Source: Limimaricola variabilis
Lineage (GTDB): Bacteria > Pseudomonadota > Alphaproteobacteria > Rhodobacterales > Rhodobacteraceae
DNA: 64,000 bases
Direction: 5' to 3'
Assembly: GCF_014195545.1 (NCBI RefSeq)
Contig: NZ_JACIBX010000003.1
Location: forward strand, 124,001 to 188,000
This document shows positions 28,450 to 38,515 of the stretch, piece after piece; the first letter of the stretch is position 1, and each line of letters opens with the position of its first letter. The notes beneath the pieces were generated by a model. It was not told the DNA's origin. It worked only from the letters and a program-made list of their open reading frames with translations, and searched no databases. The position numbers and the translations under genes were made by a program.

Positions 28450-29901
28450 TCACTCCGCCGGGGTGGGATCGGGCGCCCCGTCGGGCCCCTGCCCCGGCAC
28501 GAGACGCGGCTCGGGCAGCCGCCAGACCAGCATCGCCACGGCGAGGAAGGCCGCCGCGTTGAACCACAGCGCGGCGGTCAGCGCGTCCCCGTAGCCGCCG
28601 CCCGCGCGCAGCGCGCCGAAGAAGAGCTGCCCCATCACCGCCACGCCCAGCGCGCCGCCGACTTGCTGGAAGCTTTGCAGCGCGCCCGACCCGGCGCCGG
28701 TGTCGCGGTCGGCGACATTGGCCAGCACGGTCTGGAACAGCGGCGAGACGGCGGTGCCCAGCCCCAGCCCGGCCAGCCCGAGCGGCGCCACGAAAGCCAG
28801 CCGCGACAGCGCCGCCTCCTCGCCCGGCACCAGCAGCCGCAGCGCCGTCACCCCGACGACCAGCATCAAGGCGCCCACGGCGATGCGCTGGCGCGGCCAG
28901 CGGGTGCCGAGCCGCCCCGACACCAGCGAGGCGCCCAGCACGCCGAGCGAGAACGGCATGGTGGTGACGCCCGATTGCAGCGGCGTCAGCCCATGACCGA
29001 CTTGCAGGAACACCGCGAAGACCAGAAAGAACCCCGGCACCCCGGCGAAGAGCAGCGTCGCGAGGGAGGAGCCGGTGACGTAATCGGCATTGGCCAGCAG
29101 GCTCGCCGGTATGAGCTGCGGCGCGCCGCGCCGCGCCTGCCGGCGCTGCCACAGCACGAAGCCCGCGCCGACCGGCAGGCTCGCCGCCATCATGGCGAAG
29201 ATCCAGCCCGGCCAGCCCAGCTGGCGGCCTTCGATGAGCGGGAAGAGCAGCAGCATCAGCCCCAACCCCGCCAGCGCCATGCCGATTAGATCGAGGCGCA
29301 GCGCCTTGTCGCCCGGCACCTTCGGCACGAAGCGCATCGCGCCCAGCACCGCGACCAGCCCGACGGGGATGTTGACCAGGAAGATCGGCCGCCAGTCGAG
29401 CCCGGCGATGTCGGCCCCGATCAGGAACCCGCCGAGCACGGGCCCGGTGACGCTCGCCAGACCGGCGGAGAGGCCGAACAGCGCGAAGGCCGCGCCGCGC
29501 TCGCGGGGGGGAAACAGCGCCGGGACAAGCGCCAGGGTCTGCGGTGTCATCATCGCCCCGCCCACGCCCTGCAGCACCCGCGCCGCGACCAGCGCGCCGA
29601 TGCCGGGCGCGAGGCCGCACAGCGCCGAGGCCAGGGTGAACACGACCACGCCCAAGACGAACATACGCCGCCGCCCGACCACGTCGCCGAGGCGACCGGC
29701 GGGCAGCAGAAACAACGCGAAACTCAGGATATAGGCCGCGACCACCCATTCGATCTGGCTGTCGGTGGCGTCGAAGGCAGCCTGCAGCGACGGGATCGCG
29801 ACGTTGACGATGGTCACGTCGATCAGGTTCATGAAGCCCGCCACCAGCAGCGCGGCCATGGCGATCCAGCGGCCGGGCCGCGGCGTGTCGTCTTCTGTCA
29901 T
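28450..29901 (-). CDS. MFS transporter, DHA2 (EmrB/QacA) family
   Basis: 483 residues with 14 predicted hydrophobic helices, and DHA2 motifs: an LIDVTIVNVAIPSL start, GRLGDVVGRRR (motif A) near residue 85 and the GPVLGGFLIG motif C near residue 165. These are proton-driven drug or toxic-compound exporters of the inner membrane. The stop abuts the MBL hydrolase stop with no gap. Start at 29901 fits the family; the longer frame is unlikely. Confidence 0.9.
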   Translation of the reverse strand: MTEDDTPRPGRWIAMAALLVAGFMNLIDVTIVNVAIPSLQAAFDATDSQIEWVVAAYILSFALFLLPAGRLGDVVGRRRMFVLGVVVFTLASALCGLAPGIGALVAARVLQGVGGAMMTPQTLALVPALFPPRERGAAFALFGLSAGLASVTGPVLGGFLIGADIAGLDWRPIFLVNIPVGLVAVLGAMRFVPKVPGDKALRLDLIGMALAGLGLMLLLFPLIEGRQLGWPGWIFAMMAASLPVGAGFVLWQRRQARRGAPQLIPASLLANADYVTGSSLATLLFAGVPGFFLVFAVFLQVGHGLTPLQSGVTTMPFSLGVLGASLVSGRLGTRWPRQRIAVGALMLVVGVTALRLLVPGEEAALSRLAFVAPLGLAGLGLGTAVSPLFQTVLANVADRDTGAGSGALQSFQQVGGALGVAVMGQLFFGALRAGGGYGDALTAALWFNAAAFLAVAMLVWRLPEPRLVPGQGPDGAPDPTPAE

Positions 29902-29921
29902 CTCGGTCCTTGCGGGGCGGC

Positions 29922-30350
29922 TCAGATCGGATGCACCGGCCAGAAGGTCTCCAGCCGGTCGAGCCCATGCCGGATCAACTCCGCCAGAACGCCGCGATCC
30001 ACGTCGGCGAGCCTGTTGATGTAAAGGCACGACTTGCCGGTCCGATACTTGCCCAGACGCGCGAGGATCGGGTTAGCCTCGTCGTAGCCGGGCATGATGT
30101 AGAGCACGAGGTTCGCCTTTCGAGGCGAAAAGCCGGTGGCGAGAAACCGTCCCGAGCGGCCGCTGTCATAGACGTAGTCATAGGAGCCGTAGCCCAGGAT
30201 CGACGGCCCCCACATCTGCGGCACGAAGCCCGTCACCTCGCGAAACAATGCGTCGAGCGCCTGCGCGTCCTCGCGCCGGCGCTCGGGTTCGACGGCCGCG
30301 AGAAAGGCTTCGACGCTCTCGCCCGTGGGTTGGGTCTTGTTGCCGGTCAT
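29922..30350 (-). CDS. DUF1801 domain protein
   Basis: 142 residues. Signature segments for DUF1801: VEAFLAAVEPERRREDAQALDALF, the MWGPSILGYGSYDY block near residue 46, FSPRKANLVLYIMPG near 74 and KSCLYINRLADVD near 106. Related to the YdhG/iron-chaperone-like fold; function unknown. It lies 20 bases upstream of the MFS gene on the same strand and may share its transcript. Confidence 0.85.
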   Translation of the reverse strand: MTGNKTQPTGESVEAFLAAVEPERRREDAQALDALFREVTGFVPQMWGPSILGYGSYDYVYDSGRSGRFLATGFSPRKANLVLYIMPGYDEANPILARLGKYRTGKSCLYINRLADVDRGVLAELIRHGLDRLETFWPVHPI

Positions 30351-30545
30351 GGTGCCTCCGGGCGCATTGCTCGGTCCGCAGCTTAGGGAGCGCGGGGGGC
30401 GGCGCAAGTCCCGGTCACACATGCGCGCGGCCTCGGCCGCGACGGTGCCGCGGCTGTTGTCTTGCCCCCCACCCGCCGCTACTCTGCCGCGAAAGCGGAA
30501 ACAGGGGCCGGTCGAACCGGGCCCGTCGATCGGGGGCAATCGGTC

Positions 30546-32177
30546 ATGCAGGCACGAGCCATGCGCGCGTTCACTCTCGCGGCGGCGATCGGTCTCGCGC
30601 AGGCGCAGGTCGCCCTCGCGCAGGAGGTCACCACCAAGCAGTACGAGGATGGCGGCGTCTACGAGGGCACCTTCCTCAACGGTCGCCAGCACGGCCAGGG
30701 CAGCTACCGGCTGCCCAATGGCTACGAGTATCGCGGCGAGTGGTTCGAGGGCGAGATCCGCGGCGACGGCACCGCCACCTTCCCCAACGGCTCGGTCTAT
30801 GAGGGCCAGTTCGCGCGTGGCAAGCCCGAGGGCGTGGGCCGGATCACCTTCGCCGATGGCGGCAGCTACGAGGGCGAGTGGGAGGACGGCAAGATCACCG
30901 GCCGCGGCATCGCCGAATACGCCAACGGCACCCGCTACGAGGGCGAGTTCCGCAACGCCATGCACCACGGCAACGGCACCCTGACCGGGCCTGACGGCTA
31001 TGTCTACGAGGGCCAGTGGGTCAACGGCGTCAAGGAAGGCGAAGGCAAGATCACCTATCCCGACGGCTCGGTCTACGAGGGCACGCTGCGCTCGGGCGAG
31101 CGCGACGGCGAGGGCCGGCTGACCATGCCCGACGGGCTGGTCTATGAGGGCAGCTGGGTCGACGGCAGGATCGAGGGCGAGGGCCGGCTCGAGCAGCCCG
31201 ATGGCGACGTCTATGTGGGCGCGTTCGTTTCCGGCAAGCGCGAGGGCACGGGCCGGGTCGAGTACGCCAATGGCGACGTCTACGAGGGCGGGTTCAAGAA
31301 CGACCTGCGGCACGGCCAGGGCACCTTCACCGGCACCGATGGCTACCGCTATGTCGGCGCCTGGGTCGAGGGCCGGATCGAGGGCCAGGGCGAGGTCACC
31401 TACCCCGACGGCTCGGTCTATGTCGGCCAGTTCGAGAACGATCTCGCGCATGGCACCGGCAAGATCACCTACCCGGACGGCTCGACCTACGAGGGCGACT
31501 GGAACCAGGGCGTGATCGAGGGCCAGGGCATTGCCACCTATGCCAACGGGCTCGTCTATGAAGGCGAGTTCAAGGCCGCCCAGAACCACGGGCGCGGCCG
31601 GATGACCTATGCCGACGGCTATAGCTACGAGGGCGACTGGGTCGAGGGCCAGCGCGAGGGCCAGGGCGTCGCCACCTATGCCGACGGCACGGTCTACGAG
31701 GGCGGCTTCGAGGACGGGCAGCGGCACGGCCAGGGCAAGATCACCATGCCCGACGGCTTCACCTACGAGGGCCAGTGGGTCGATGGCGAGATCGAGGGCG
31801 AAGGCATCGCCACCTACGCCAATGGCGACGTCTACGAGGGAGAGTTCCGCGACGGTCGCCGTCAGGGCCGTGGCGTGATGCGCTACGCCACCGGCGAGAC
31901 CGAGGAAGGCGGCTGGAGCGACGGGGCCTTCGTCGGCACTGCTCCGGTGCTGCAGCCGGGCGAGGCGGCCGGTGAGGCGGAAACGGGGTCGGAGCCCGAG
32001 GCCGAAACCCCCGCCGAGCCAGAAGCCGAAGCCGAGAGCACCGATGCCACCCCAGAGGCGGATGCGGACATCCCGGCGGAGACACCGGAGCCGGATGCGC
32101 CGGAGGTGTCGTCGGACGACACGCCCGACACGTCTGACGTAGAGGATGACGCCTCGGAGACACCTTCCGAAGAGTAG
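30546..32177 (+). CDS. MORN-repeat protein with signal peptide and acidic tail
   Basis: 543 residues. An N-terminal hydrophobic segment (FTLAAAIGLAQAQVALAQ) indicates export. Then come about 18 full 23-residue MORN repeats (YEGxFxxGxxHGxGxxxxxDGxx) plus a degenerate nineteenth, from about residue 37 to 470, and a Glu/Pro/Asp-rich low-complexity tail of about 75 residues. MORN repeats form an extended beta meander. The fifth repeat position alternates F and W through the array, with a break at repeats 9-10. ATGs at 30546 and 30561 are both possible. Target unknown; probably periplasmic or surface associated. Confidence 0.85.
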   Translation: MQARAMRAFTLAAAIGLAQAQVALAQEVTTKQYEDGGVYEGTFLNGRQHGQGSYRLPNGYEYRGEWFEGEIRGDGTATFPNGSVYEGQFARGKPEGVGRITFADGGSYEGEWEDGKITGRGIAEYANGTRYEGEFRNAMHHGNGTLTGPDGYVYEGQWVNGVKEGEGKITYPDGSVYEGTLRSGERDGEGRLTMPDGLVYEGSWVDGRIEGEGRLEQPDGDVYVGAFVSGKREGTGRVEYANGDVYEGGFKNDLRHGQGTFTGTDGYRYVGAWVEGRIEGQGEVTYPDGSVYVGQFENDLAHGTGKITYPDGSTYEGDWNQGVIEGQGIATYANGLVYEGEFKAAQNHGRGRMTYADGYSYEGDWVEGQREGQGVATYADGTVYEGGFEDGQRHGQGKITMPDGFTYEGQWVDGEIEGEGIATYANGDVYEGEFRDGRRQGRGVMRYATGETEEGGWSDGAFVGTAPVLQPGEAAGEAETGSEPEAETPAEPEAEAESTDATPEADADIPAETPEPDAPEVSSDDTPDTSDVEDDASETPSEE

Positions 32178-32217
32178 GCCTATACGGCGCGGCGCTGGCG
32201 CGCCGCGCGACCAACTC

Positions 32218-32883
32218 TCACCACGGCACCTCTTCGCCGCGCCAGTCGTAGAAGTCGCCCGACTGCGCCGGATCGAGATTGCCCAACACCTGCAGCAGGT
32301 TGCGCGCCGCTTCCTCGGCCGAAACCATGCGGTGGCGCCCGGCATAGCGGGCGGTGAAGTCGGTCTCGACCGTGCCGGGATGCAGCGCCACGAGGATCGC
32401 GTCGCGGTCTTGGCGCGCAAGCTCGATCGCCGCGCCATGGACGATCTGGTTCAGCGCCGCCTTGGAGGCGCGGTAGGAATGCCAGCCGCCGATCCGGTTG
32501 TCCCCGATCGAGCCGACCCGCGCCGAGAGCACCCCCGCCCGCCCGCCGGGCGCGAGCAGCCGCGGCACATGCCGCAAGATCAGCGCCGGGCCGATCGCGT
32601 TGACCGCCATCACCCGCGCCATGTGATCGGCCTCGATCGCGTCGAGCGACTTCTCGGGCCCCTGCCCCTCGGGCGCGAGGATGCCGATCGCCACGAGGAT
32701 GAGGTCGAAGGGCCCCTGCAGAGCCCCCAGATGCCGCTCCACCGAGGCCGGGTCGACGGCATCGAAGCCGTCATCGCGGCGCGACAGCCGCGTCACCGCT
32801 TGGCCGCGCGCCTCCAGCTCGGAGGCGAGCGCCGCGCCGATGCCGCCTGAGGCACCGATGACGAGGGCGCGGTCACTCGGCAT
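32218..32883 (-). CDS. Short-chain dehydrogenase/reductase, CsgA-like
   Basis: 221 residues. VIGASGGIGAALA at the N-terminus is the NAD(P) motif, and S-x(n)-YRASKAALN near residue 143 holds the catalytic Tyr and Lys. The C-terminus (DFYDWRGEEVPW) is that of the CsgA/SDR subgroup of unknown substrate. Its start overlaps the 3' end of the upstream SDR by 11 bases. Confidence 0.85.
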   Translation of the reverse strand: MPSDRALVIGASGGIGAALASELEARGQAVTRLSRRDDGFDAVDPASVERHLGALQGPFDLILVAIGILAPEGQGPEKSLDAIEADHMARVMAVNAIGPALILRHVPRLLAPGGRAGVLSARVGSIGDNRIGGWHSYRASKAALNQIVHGAAIELARQDRDAILVALHPGTVETDFTARYAGRHRMVSAEEAARNLLQVLGNLDPAQSGDFYDWRGEEVPW

Positions 32884-33586
32884 AGATCATCTTGCGGGTC
32901 ATGCCGCCGTCGAGCAGCACCTCCTGCCCGGTCATGAACCCCGCCTGCGCCAGCCACAGCACCGCCTCGGCCACGTCCTCGGGCCGGCCGGCGCGGCCCG
33001 CCGGATGCTGGGCGTGGTCGATCTCGCGCAGCTCGTCCCAGCCGGTCGTGACGATCCAGCCGGGCGCGAGGGCGTTGACCCGGATCTCGGGGCCGAGCGA
33101 GACCGCGAGCGCATGGGTCAGCGCGGTCAGCCCGCCCTTGGCGGCGGCATAGGCCTCGGTGTTCGGCTCGGATTGATGCGCCCGGGTCGAGGTGATGTTG
33201 ACGATCGCACCCCGACGCGCCCGCAGCAGCGCGACGCAATGCTTGGTCATCAGCAGCGCACCGGTGAGGTTGGTGCCGATCCAGGCGTTCCAGTCGTCCA
33301 GCGCCAGCTCCTCGACCGGCCCGCTCTCCGGCCCGGCGAGCCCGGCATTGTTGACCAGCAGGTCGAGCCCGTCCCAGCCGGTGGCCGCGATCGCGGCCCG
33401 CACCGAGGCCTCGTCCGAGACGTCGCCCTCGATCGCGAGCGCGCCCTCGGGCAGACCACCCAGCGCCGCCGCGTCGCGATCCATCGCCGCGACCTGCCAA
33501 CCCTCGCGGGCTAGCCGCTCGACGAGGCCGCGCCCGATTCCCTTGGCGCCGCCGGTGACGAGCGCGCGTTTCATGTCCTGTGTCAT
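32873..33586 (-). CDS. Short-chain dehydrogenase/reductase
   Basis: 237 residues. TGGAKGIGRGL binds the cofactor, NNAG is present near residue 85, and YAAAKGGLTALT near residue 145 carries the Tyr-x3-Lys pair. The C-terminal GQEVLLDGGMTRK is typical of 3-oxoacyl-ACP reductase-like classical SDRs. The Asp after beta2 (DRDAAAL) suggests NAD preference. Start at 33586, or at 33574 four codons later. Confidence 0.87.
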   Translation of the reverse strand: MTQDMKRALVTGGAKGIGRGLVERLAREGWQVAAMDRDAAALGGLPEGALAIEGDVSDEASVRAAIAATGWDGLDLLVNNAGLAGPESGPVEELALDDWNAWIGTNLTGALLMTKHCVALLRARRGAIVNITSTRAHQSEPNTEAYAAAKGGLTALTHALAVSLGPEIRVNALAPGWIVTTGWDELREIDHAQHPAGRAGRPEDVAEAVLWLAQAGFMTGQEVLLDGGMTRKMIYAE

Positions 33587-33678
33587 GCGGCCCGAGCTAG
33601 GCGGGCGGGCGTCCCGGTCAATCCGTGACGGACGTCGCCATGCGTGGCATCATGCCGCGAGGCAAGGAAGGAGGGCGC

Positions 33679-34479
33679 ATGTCCCGTCCCGTCATCTACC
33701 ACATCCCGGTCTGCCCGTTCTCGCAGCGGGTGGAGATCCTGCTCGCGCTCAAGGGCCTCACCGACGCGGTCGATTTCCACGTCATCGACATCACCCAGCC
33801 GCGGCCTGACTGGCTTCTGGAGAAGACCGGCGGCACCACGGCGCTGCCGGTGCTGGAGACCGAAGCTGGCGGCATCCTGAAGGAAAGCCTCGTCATCCTG
33901 CGCTATGTCGAGGAGCGCTGGGCCGAGCCGCGCATCGCCCGCGCCGACCCGTTCGAGCGCGGCATCGAGCGGCTGTTCATCACCCGCGAGGGACCCTTCG
34001 GCATGGCGGGCTATCTCTTCGTGATGAACACCGACCGGGCCGAGATGGACGAGAAGCGCGAGGCGCTGCTCGGGCATTACCGCTGGCTGGACGAGATGCT
34101 GCGACGGCACAACCCCGACGGCACCTGGTTCTTCGACGGATACGGCCTCGCGGAGGTGGTCTATACGCCGCTGATGATGCGGTTCTGGTTCCTCGAGCAT
34201 TACGAGGGCTTCGCCCTGCCCGAGACGCCGGAATACGACCGGGTCCGCCGCTGGCGCACGGCCTGCCTGGAGCACCCGGCCGCGCAGCAGGTGCGGTACG
34301 ACCAGATCGTGAAGCTCTACTATGATTACGCCGTGGGATCGGGCAACGGCGCGCTGCCCGAGGGACGGAAACGGTCGAGCTTCGTCTTCGAGCCGGACTG
34401 GCGCGACCGGCCGATGCCGCCCGCCGACAAGTACGACCGCGTGGCCTCGGATGCCGAGTTGGGGCTTCTGACCGCTTAG
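33679..34479 (+). CDS. Glutathione S-transferase family protein
   Basis: 266 residues. Thioredoxin-fold N-domain with the CPFSQRV motif (Cys near residue 10), TTALPVLE (cis-Pro) near residue 50 and KESLVILRYVE, then an all-helical C-domain. It resembles the omega/Cys-type GSTs acting in dehalogenation or reductive steps. The AAGGAGGGC ribosome-binding site decides the 33679 start. Confidence 0.87.
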   Translation: MSRPVIYHIPVCPFSQRVEILLALKGLTDAVDFHVIDITQPRPDWLLEKTGGTTALPVLETEAGGILKESLVILRYVEERWAEPRIARADPFERGIERLFITREGPFGMAGYLFVMNTDRAEMDEKREALLGHYRWLDEMLRRHNPDGTWFFDGYGLAEVVYTPLMMRFWFLEHYEGFALPETPEYDRVRRWRTACLEHPAAQQVRYDQIVKLYYDYAVGSGNGALPEGRKRSSFVFEPDWRDRPMPPADKYDRVASDAELGLLTA

Positions 34480-34517
34480 GGGTTTTCTTCGCGGATTCGG
34501 GCGATATAGTCCCGCCC

Positions 34518-34595
34518 ATGAGCCGGAACGTCACCTTCTCGTCCCCCGCGGGCCTGCCCGCGCTTCGGACCCTCCTTCTCCTTACTCGCCTCTGA
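34518..34595 (+). CDS. leuL: Leucine-rich leader peptide upstream of leuA
   Basis: A 25-codon frame, MSRNVTFSSPAGLPALRTLL followed by LLTRL, placed 76 bases before leuA. The last ten residues hold five or more Leu, including four in a row. This is the classical attenuation arrangement in which ribosome stalling at Leu codons senses charged tRNA-Leu. A long hairpin (34589-34624) starts at its last codon. It is too short for most gene callers. Confidence 0.72.
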   Translation: MSRNVTFSSPAGLPALRTLLLLTRL

Positions 34596-34624
34596 GCGTG
34601 CCCATCGGCGCGACCGCTCAGAGG
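34589..34624 (+). promoter_or_regulatory. Attenuator-type hairpin of leuA
   Basis: CCTCTGAGCG and CGCTCAGAGG form a perfect 10-bp stem with a 16-base loop, overlapping the end and stop codon of the leader peptide. A stalled ribosome would cover the 5' arm and change pairing downstream. There is no T-tract after the stem, so the terminator branch is not obvious. Confidence 0.5.
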
Positions 34625-34671
34625 GGACAATCGCGCCGGAGAAAGCACCCGGACCCGAGAGGAATTGAGAG

Positions 34672-36255
34672 ATGACCACCACCCCCGACACCCGTCCCGA
34701 AAACCGCGTCCTGATCTTCGACACGACGCTGCGTGACGGCGAGCAGTCGCCCGGCGCCACCATGACCCATGCCGAGAAGCTGGAGATCGCCGAGCTGCTC
34801 GACGAAATGGGCGTCGACATCATCGAAGCCGGCTTCCCGATCGCCTCCGAAGGCGACTTCAAGGCGGTGAGCGAGATCGCCAAGCAGTCGAAGAACGCGA
34901 CGATCTGCGGCCTGGCGCGCGCCAATTACAAGGACATCGACCGCTGCTGGGAGGCGGTGAAACATGCGCGCTCGCCGCGCATCCACACCTTCATCGGCAC
35001 CTCGCCGCTGCACCGCGCGATCCCGAACCTGACCAAGGACGAGATGGCGCAGCGGATCCACGACACCGTGACCCACGCGCGCAACCTGTGCGACAACGTG
35101 CAGTGGTCGCCGATGGACGCCACCCGGACCGAGTGGGACTACCTCGCCCGCGTCGTCGAGATCGCGATCAAGGCCGGCGCCACCACGATCAACATCCCCG
35201 ACACGGTGGGCTACACCGCCCCGATGGAGAGCGCCCAGCTGATCCGGCGCCTGATCGCCGAGGTGCCGGGCGCCGACGAGATCATCTTCGCGACCCACTG
35301 CCACAACGATCTGGGCATGGCGACGGCCAACAGCCTCGCCGCCGTCGAGGGCGGCGCGCGGCAGATCGAGTGCACGATCAACGGCCTGGGCGAGCGCGCC
35401 GGCAACACCGCGCTGGAAGAGGTGGTGATGGCGCTCAAGGTGCGTCACGACATCCTGCCCTGGGACACCGGCATCGACACCCGCAAGATCATGAACATCT
35501 CGCGCCGCGTCGCCACCGTCTCGGGCTTCCCGGTGCAGTTCAACAAGGCGATCGTCGGCAAGAACGCCTTCGCGCATGAAAGCGGCATCCACCAGGACGG
35601 AATGCTCAAGAACGCCGAGACCTTCGAGATCATGCGTCCCGAGGATGTCGGCCTGTCGGGCACCTCGCTGCCGCTGGGCAAGCATTCGGGCCGCGCGGCG
35701 CTGCGCTCCAAGCTCAAGGAGCTGGGCTTCGAGCTGGCCGACAACCAGCTCAACGACACCTTTGTGCGATTCAAGGATCTGGCCGACCGCAAGAAGGAGG
35801 TCTACGACGACGACCTGATCGCGCTGGTCCGGCAGAACGAAGCGGTCTCCGACCGGGTGCGGCTCAAGTCGCTCAAGGTGATCTGCGGCACCGAGGGCCC
35901 GCAGCACGCCGAGATGACCCTGACCATCGACGACGAGGAGAAGTCGGTCGACGCCACCGGCGACGGCCCCGTGGACGCCACCTTCAATGCGATCAAGGCG
36001 CTGTTCCCGCACGAGGCGCGGCTGCAGCTCTACCAGGTGGCGGCGGTGACCGAGGGGACCGACGCGCAGGCCACCGTGTCGGTGCGGCTCGAGGAAGACG
36101 GGCGCATCGCCACCGGCCAGTCGGCCGATACCGACACCGTGGTAGCAAGCGCCAAGGCCTATATCAACGCCGTGAACCGACTGCTGGTGCGGCGCGAAAA
36201 GACCGCGCCGAACGCCGATGTGAAGGGCGTGGGCTACATGGATGCGGGCCAGTGA
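34672..36255 (+). CDS. leuA: 2-isopropylmalate synthase
   Basis: 527 residues. DTTLRDGEQSPGATM near residue 15 carries the metal-binding Asp, HCHNDLGMATANSLAA near residue 205 the HxH metal pair, and GNTALEEVVMALK follows; the C-terminal third is the leucine-binding regulatory domain. It condenses 2-oxoisovalerate with acetyl-CoA, the first committed step to leucine. Full length, GAGAG ribosome-binding site. Preceded by a leader peptide, so control is both transcriptional and by leucine feedback (the latter known for the family). Confidence 0.96.
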   Translation: MTTTPDTRPENRVLIFDTTLRDGEQSPGATMTHAEKLEIAELLDEMGVDIIEAGFPIASEGDFKAVSEIAKQSKNATICGLARANYKDIDRCWEAVKHARSPRIHTFIGTSPLHRAIPNLTKDEMAQRIHDTVTHARNLCDNVQWSPMDATRTEWDYLARVVEIAIKAGATTINIPDTVGYTAPMESAQLIRRLIAEVPGADEIIFATHCHNDLGMATANSLAAVEGGARQIECTINGLGERAGNTALEEVVMALKVRHDILPWDTGIDTRKIMNISRRVATVSGFPVQFNKAIVGKNAFAHESGIHQDGMLKNAETFEIMRPEDVGLSGTSLPLGKHSGRAALRSKLKELGFELADNQLNDTFVRFKDLADRKKEVYDDDLIALVRQNEAVSDRVRLKSLKVICGTEGPQHAEMTLTIDDEEKSVDATGDGPVDATFNAIKALFPHEARLQLYQVAAVTEGTDAQATVSVRLEEDGRIATGQSADTDTVVASAKAYINAVNRLLVRREKTAPNADVKGVGYMDAGQ

Positions 36256-36262
36256 GGCCCCG

Positions 36263-36288
36263 GGAGACGGCGCCCGCGCGCCGTCTCC
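36263..36288 (+). terminator. Hairpin after leuA
   Basis: GGAGACGGCGC / GCGCCGTCTCC is a perfect 11-bp stem with a CCGC loop, 7 bases after the leuA stop. No T-tract. Confidence 0.55.
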
Positions 36289-36369
36289 ACCGCGCAAGCT
36301 ATCGTGATACGGCAAAAATGCGCTGACCGCAGGGGCCACGGGGCCTTTCCGCCCTGCCCCGTCATGCCT

Positions 36370-37477
<1,108 letters not shown>

Positions 37478-37558
37478 ACGGCGCCCCCGCGGCGCCAGGC
37501 CTCCGACCGGATGACCGGCGGGGGCCGGATGGCCAGATGACGAGGGGGTGCCCGCTCC

Positions 37559-38515
37559 TTGGCGAAAGCACGACACAATGGCGAGACCTTCGCCCGACCG
37601 ATCCGCAGGCTGCTGGTCGGGCTGCTGCTGCTGGCGCTCGTGGCGCTGTTCGCGCTGTGGCGGATCGACAGCCCGCGGGTCGAGCGGATCCGCGCCGAGG
37701 TGATCGACCGGGTCCTGCCCTCCTTCGACTGGGCGCTGGCGCCGGTCACCGGGCTCGCCGTCATGGCCTCCAACTTCCAGAGCTACGCGCATCTGCACGA
37801 GCAGAACCAGCAGCTCCGGCGCGAGCTGCAGCAGATGCGCGCCTGGCGCGAGGCGGCGCTGCAGCTGGAGCAGGAGAACGCCAAGCTGCTCGATCTCAAC
37901 AACGTCCGGCTCGACCCGCGGCTGACCTACATCACCGGCGTGGTGATGGCCGATAGCGGCTCGCCCTTCCGGCAGTCGGTGCTGGTCAATGTCGGCGCCC
38001 GCGACGGCGTGCTCGATGGCTGGCCGGCGATGGACGGGATCGGGCTGGTCGGCCGGATCTCGGGAGTCGGACAGGGCACCAGCCGGGTGCTGCTGCTGAC
38101 CGACACTTCCTCGCGCATCCCGGTGACGATCCAGCCTTCGGGCCAGCGGGCGATCCTGGCGGGCGACAACACGCTCTACCCGCCGATCGACTTCCTCGAG
38201 AACCCCGACTTGGTGCGCCCTGGCGACCGGGTGGTGTCGTCGGGCGATGGCGGCATGTTCCCGGCCGACCTGCTGGTGGGCCAGGTGGCGCTGGGCGCCG
38301 ATGGCCGGCTGCGGATCCGGCTCGCCGCCGATTACGGCCGGCTGGAGTTCCTGCGGGTGCTGCGCAGCCATCAGGCCGAGACCGTCGACGAGACCGGCCG
38401 GCTGATCGTGCCGGAGCCGCGCGAGATGTTCGGCCCGCCCGCCCCGGCCCCGGAGAGCCTCGCGGGCGCGGTGGACGAAACCTCGGATCCCGGCGCGGAG
38501 ACCCCCGATGGCTAG
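37559..38515 (+). CDS. mreC: Rod shape-determining protein MreC
   Basis: 318 residues from a TTG start. One N-terminal membrane helix (about 18-40), a coiled coil (HLHEQNQQLRRELQQM... near residue 80-110) and a beta-rich periplasmic domain with GxxDGVLDGWP. The C-terminal 35 residues are Pro/Glu-rich. It links MreB to PBP2 in the elongasome. A GAGGGGG stretch lies upstream of the TTG and no ATG is available before the membrane helix. It overlaps mreD by 8 bases. Confidence 0.93.
   Translation: MAKARHNGETFARPIRRLLVGLLLLALVALFALWRIDSPRVERIRAEVIDRVLPSFDWALAPVTGLAVMASNFQSYAHLHEQNQQLRRELQQMRAWREAALQLEQENAKLLDLNNVRLDPRLTYITGVVMADSGSPFRQSVLVNVGARDGVLDGWPAMDGIGLVGRISGVGQGTSRVLLLTDTSSRIPVTIQPSGQRAILAGDNTLYPPIDFLENPDLVRPGDRVVSSGDGGMFPADLLVGQVALGADGRLRIRLAADYGRLEFLRVLRSHQAETVDETGRLIVPEPREMFGPPAPAPESLAGAVDETSDPGAETPDG

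Noticed and set aside
30640-31930. Regularly spaced repeats that might suggest a CRISPR array.
   Set aside because: The 69-base period is in frame and encodes MORN repeats; there are no conserved direct repeats with unrelated spacers.
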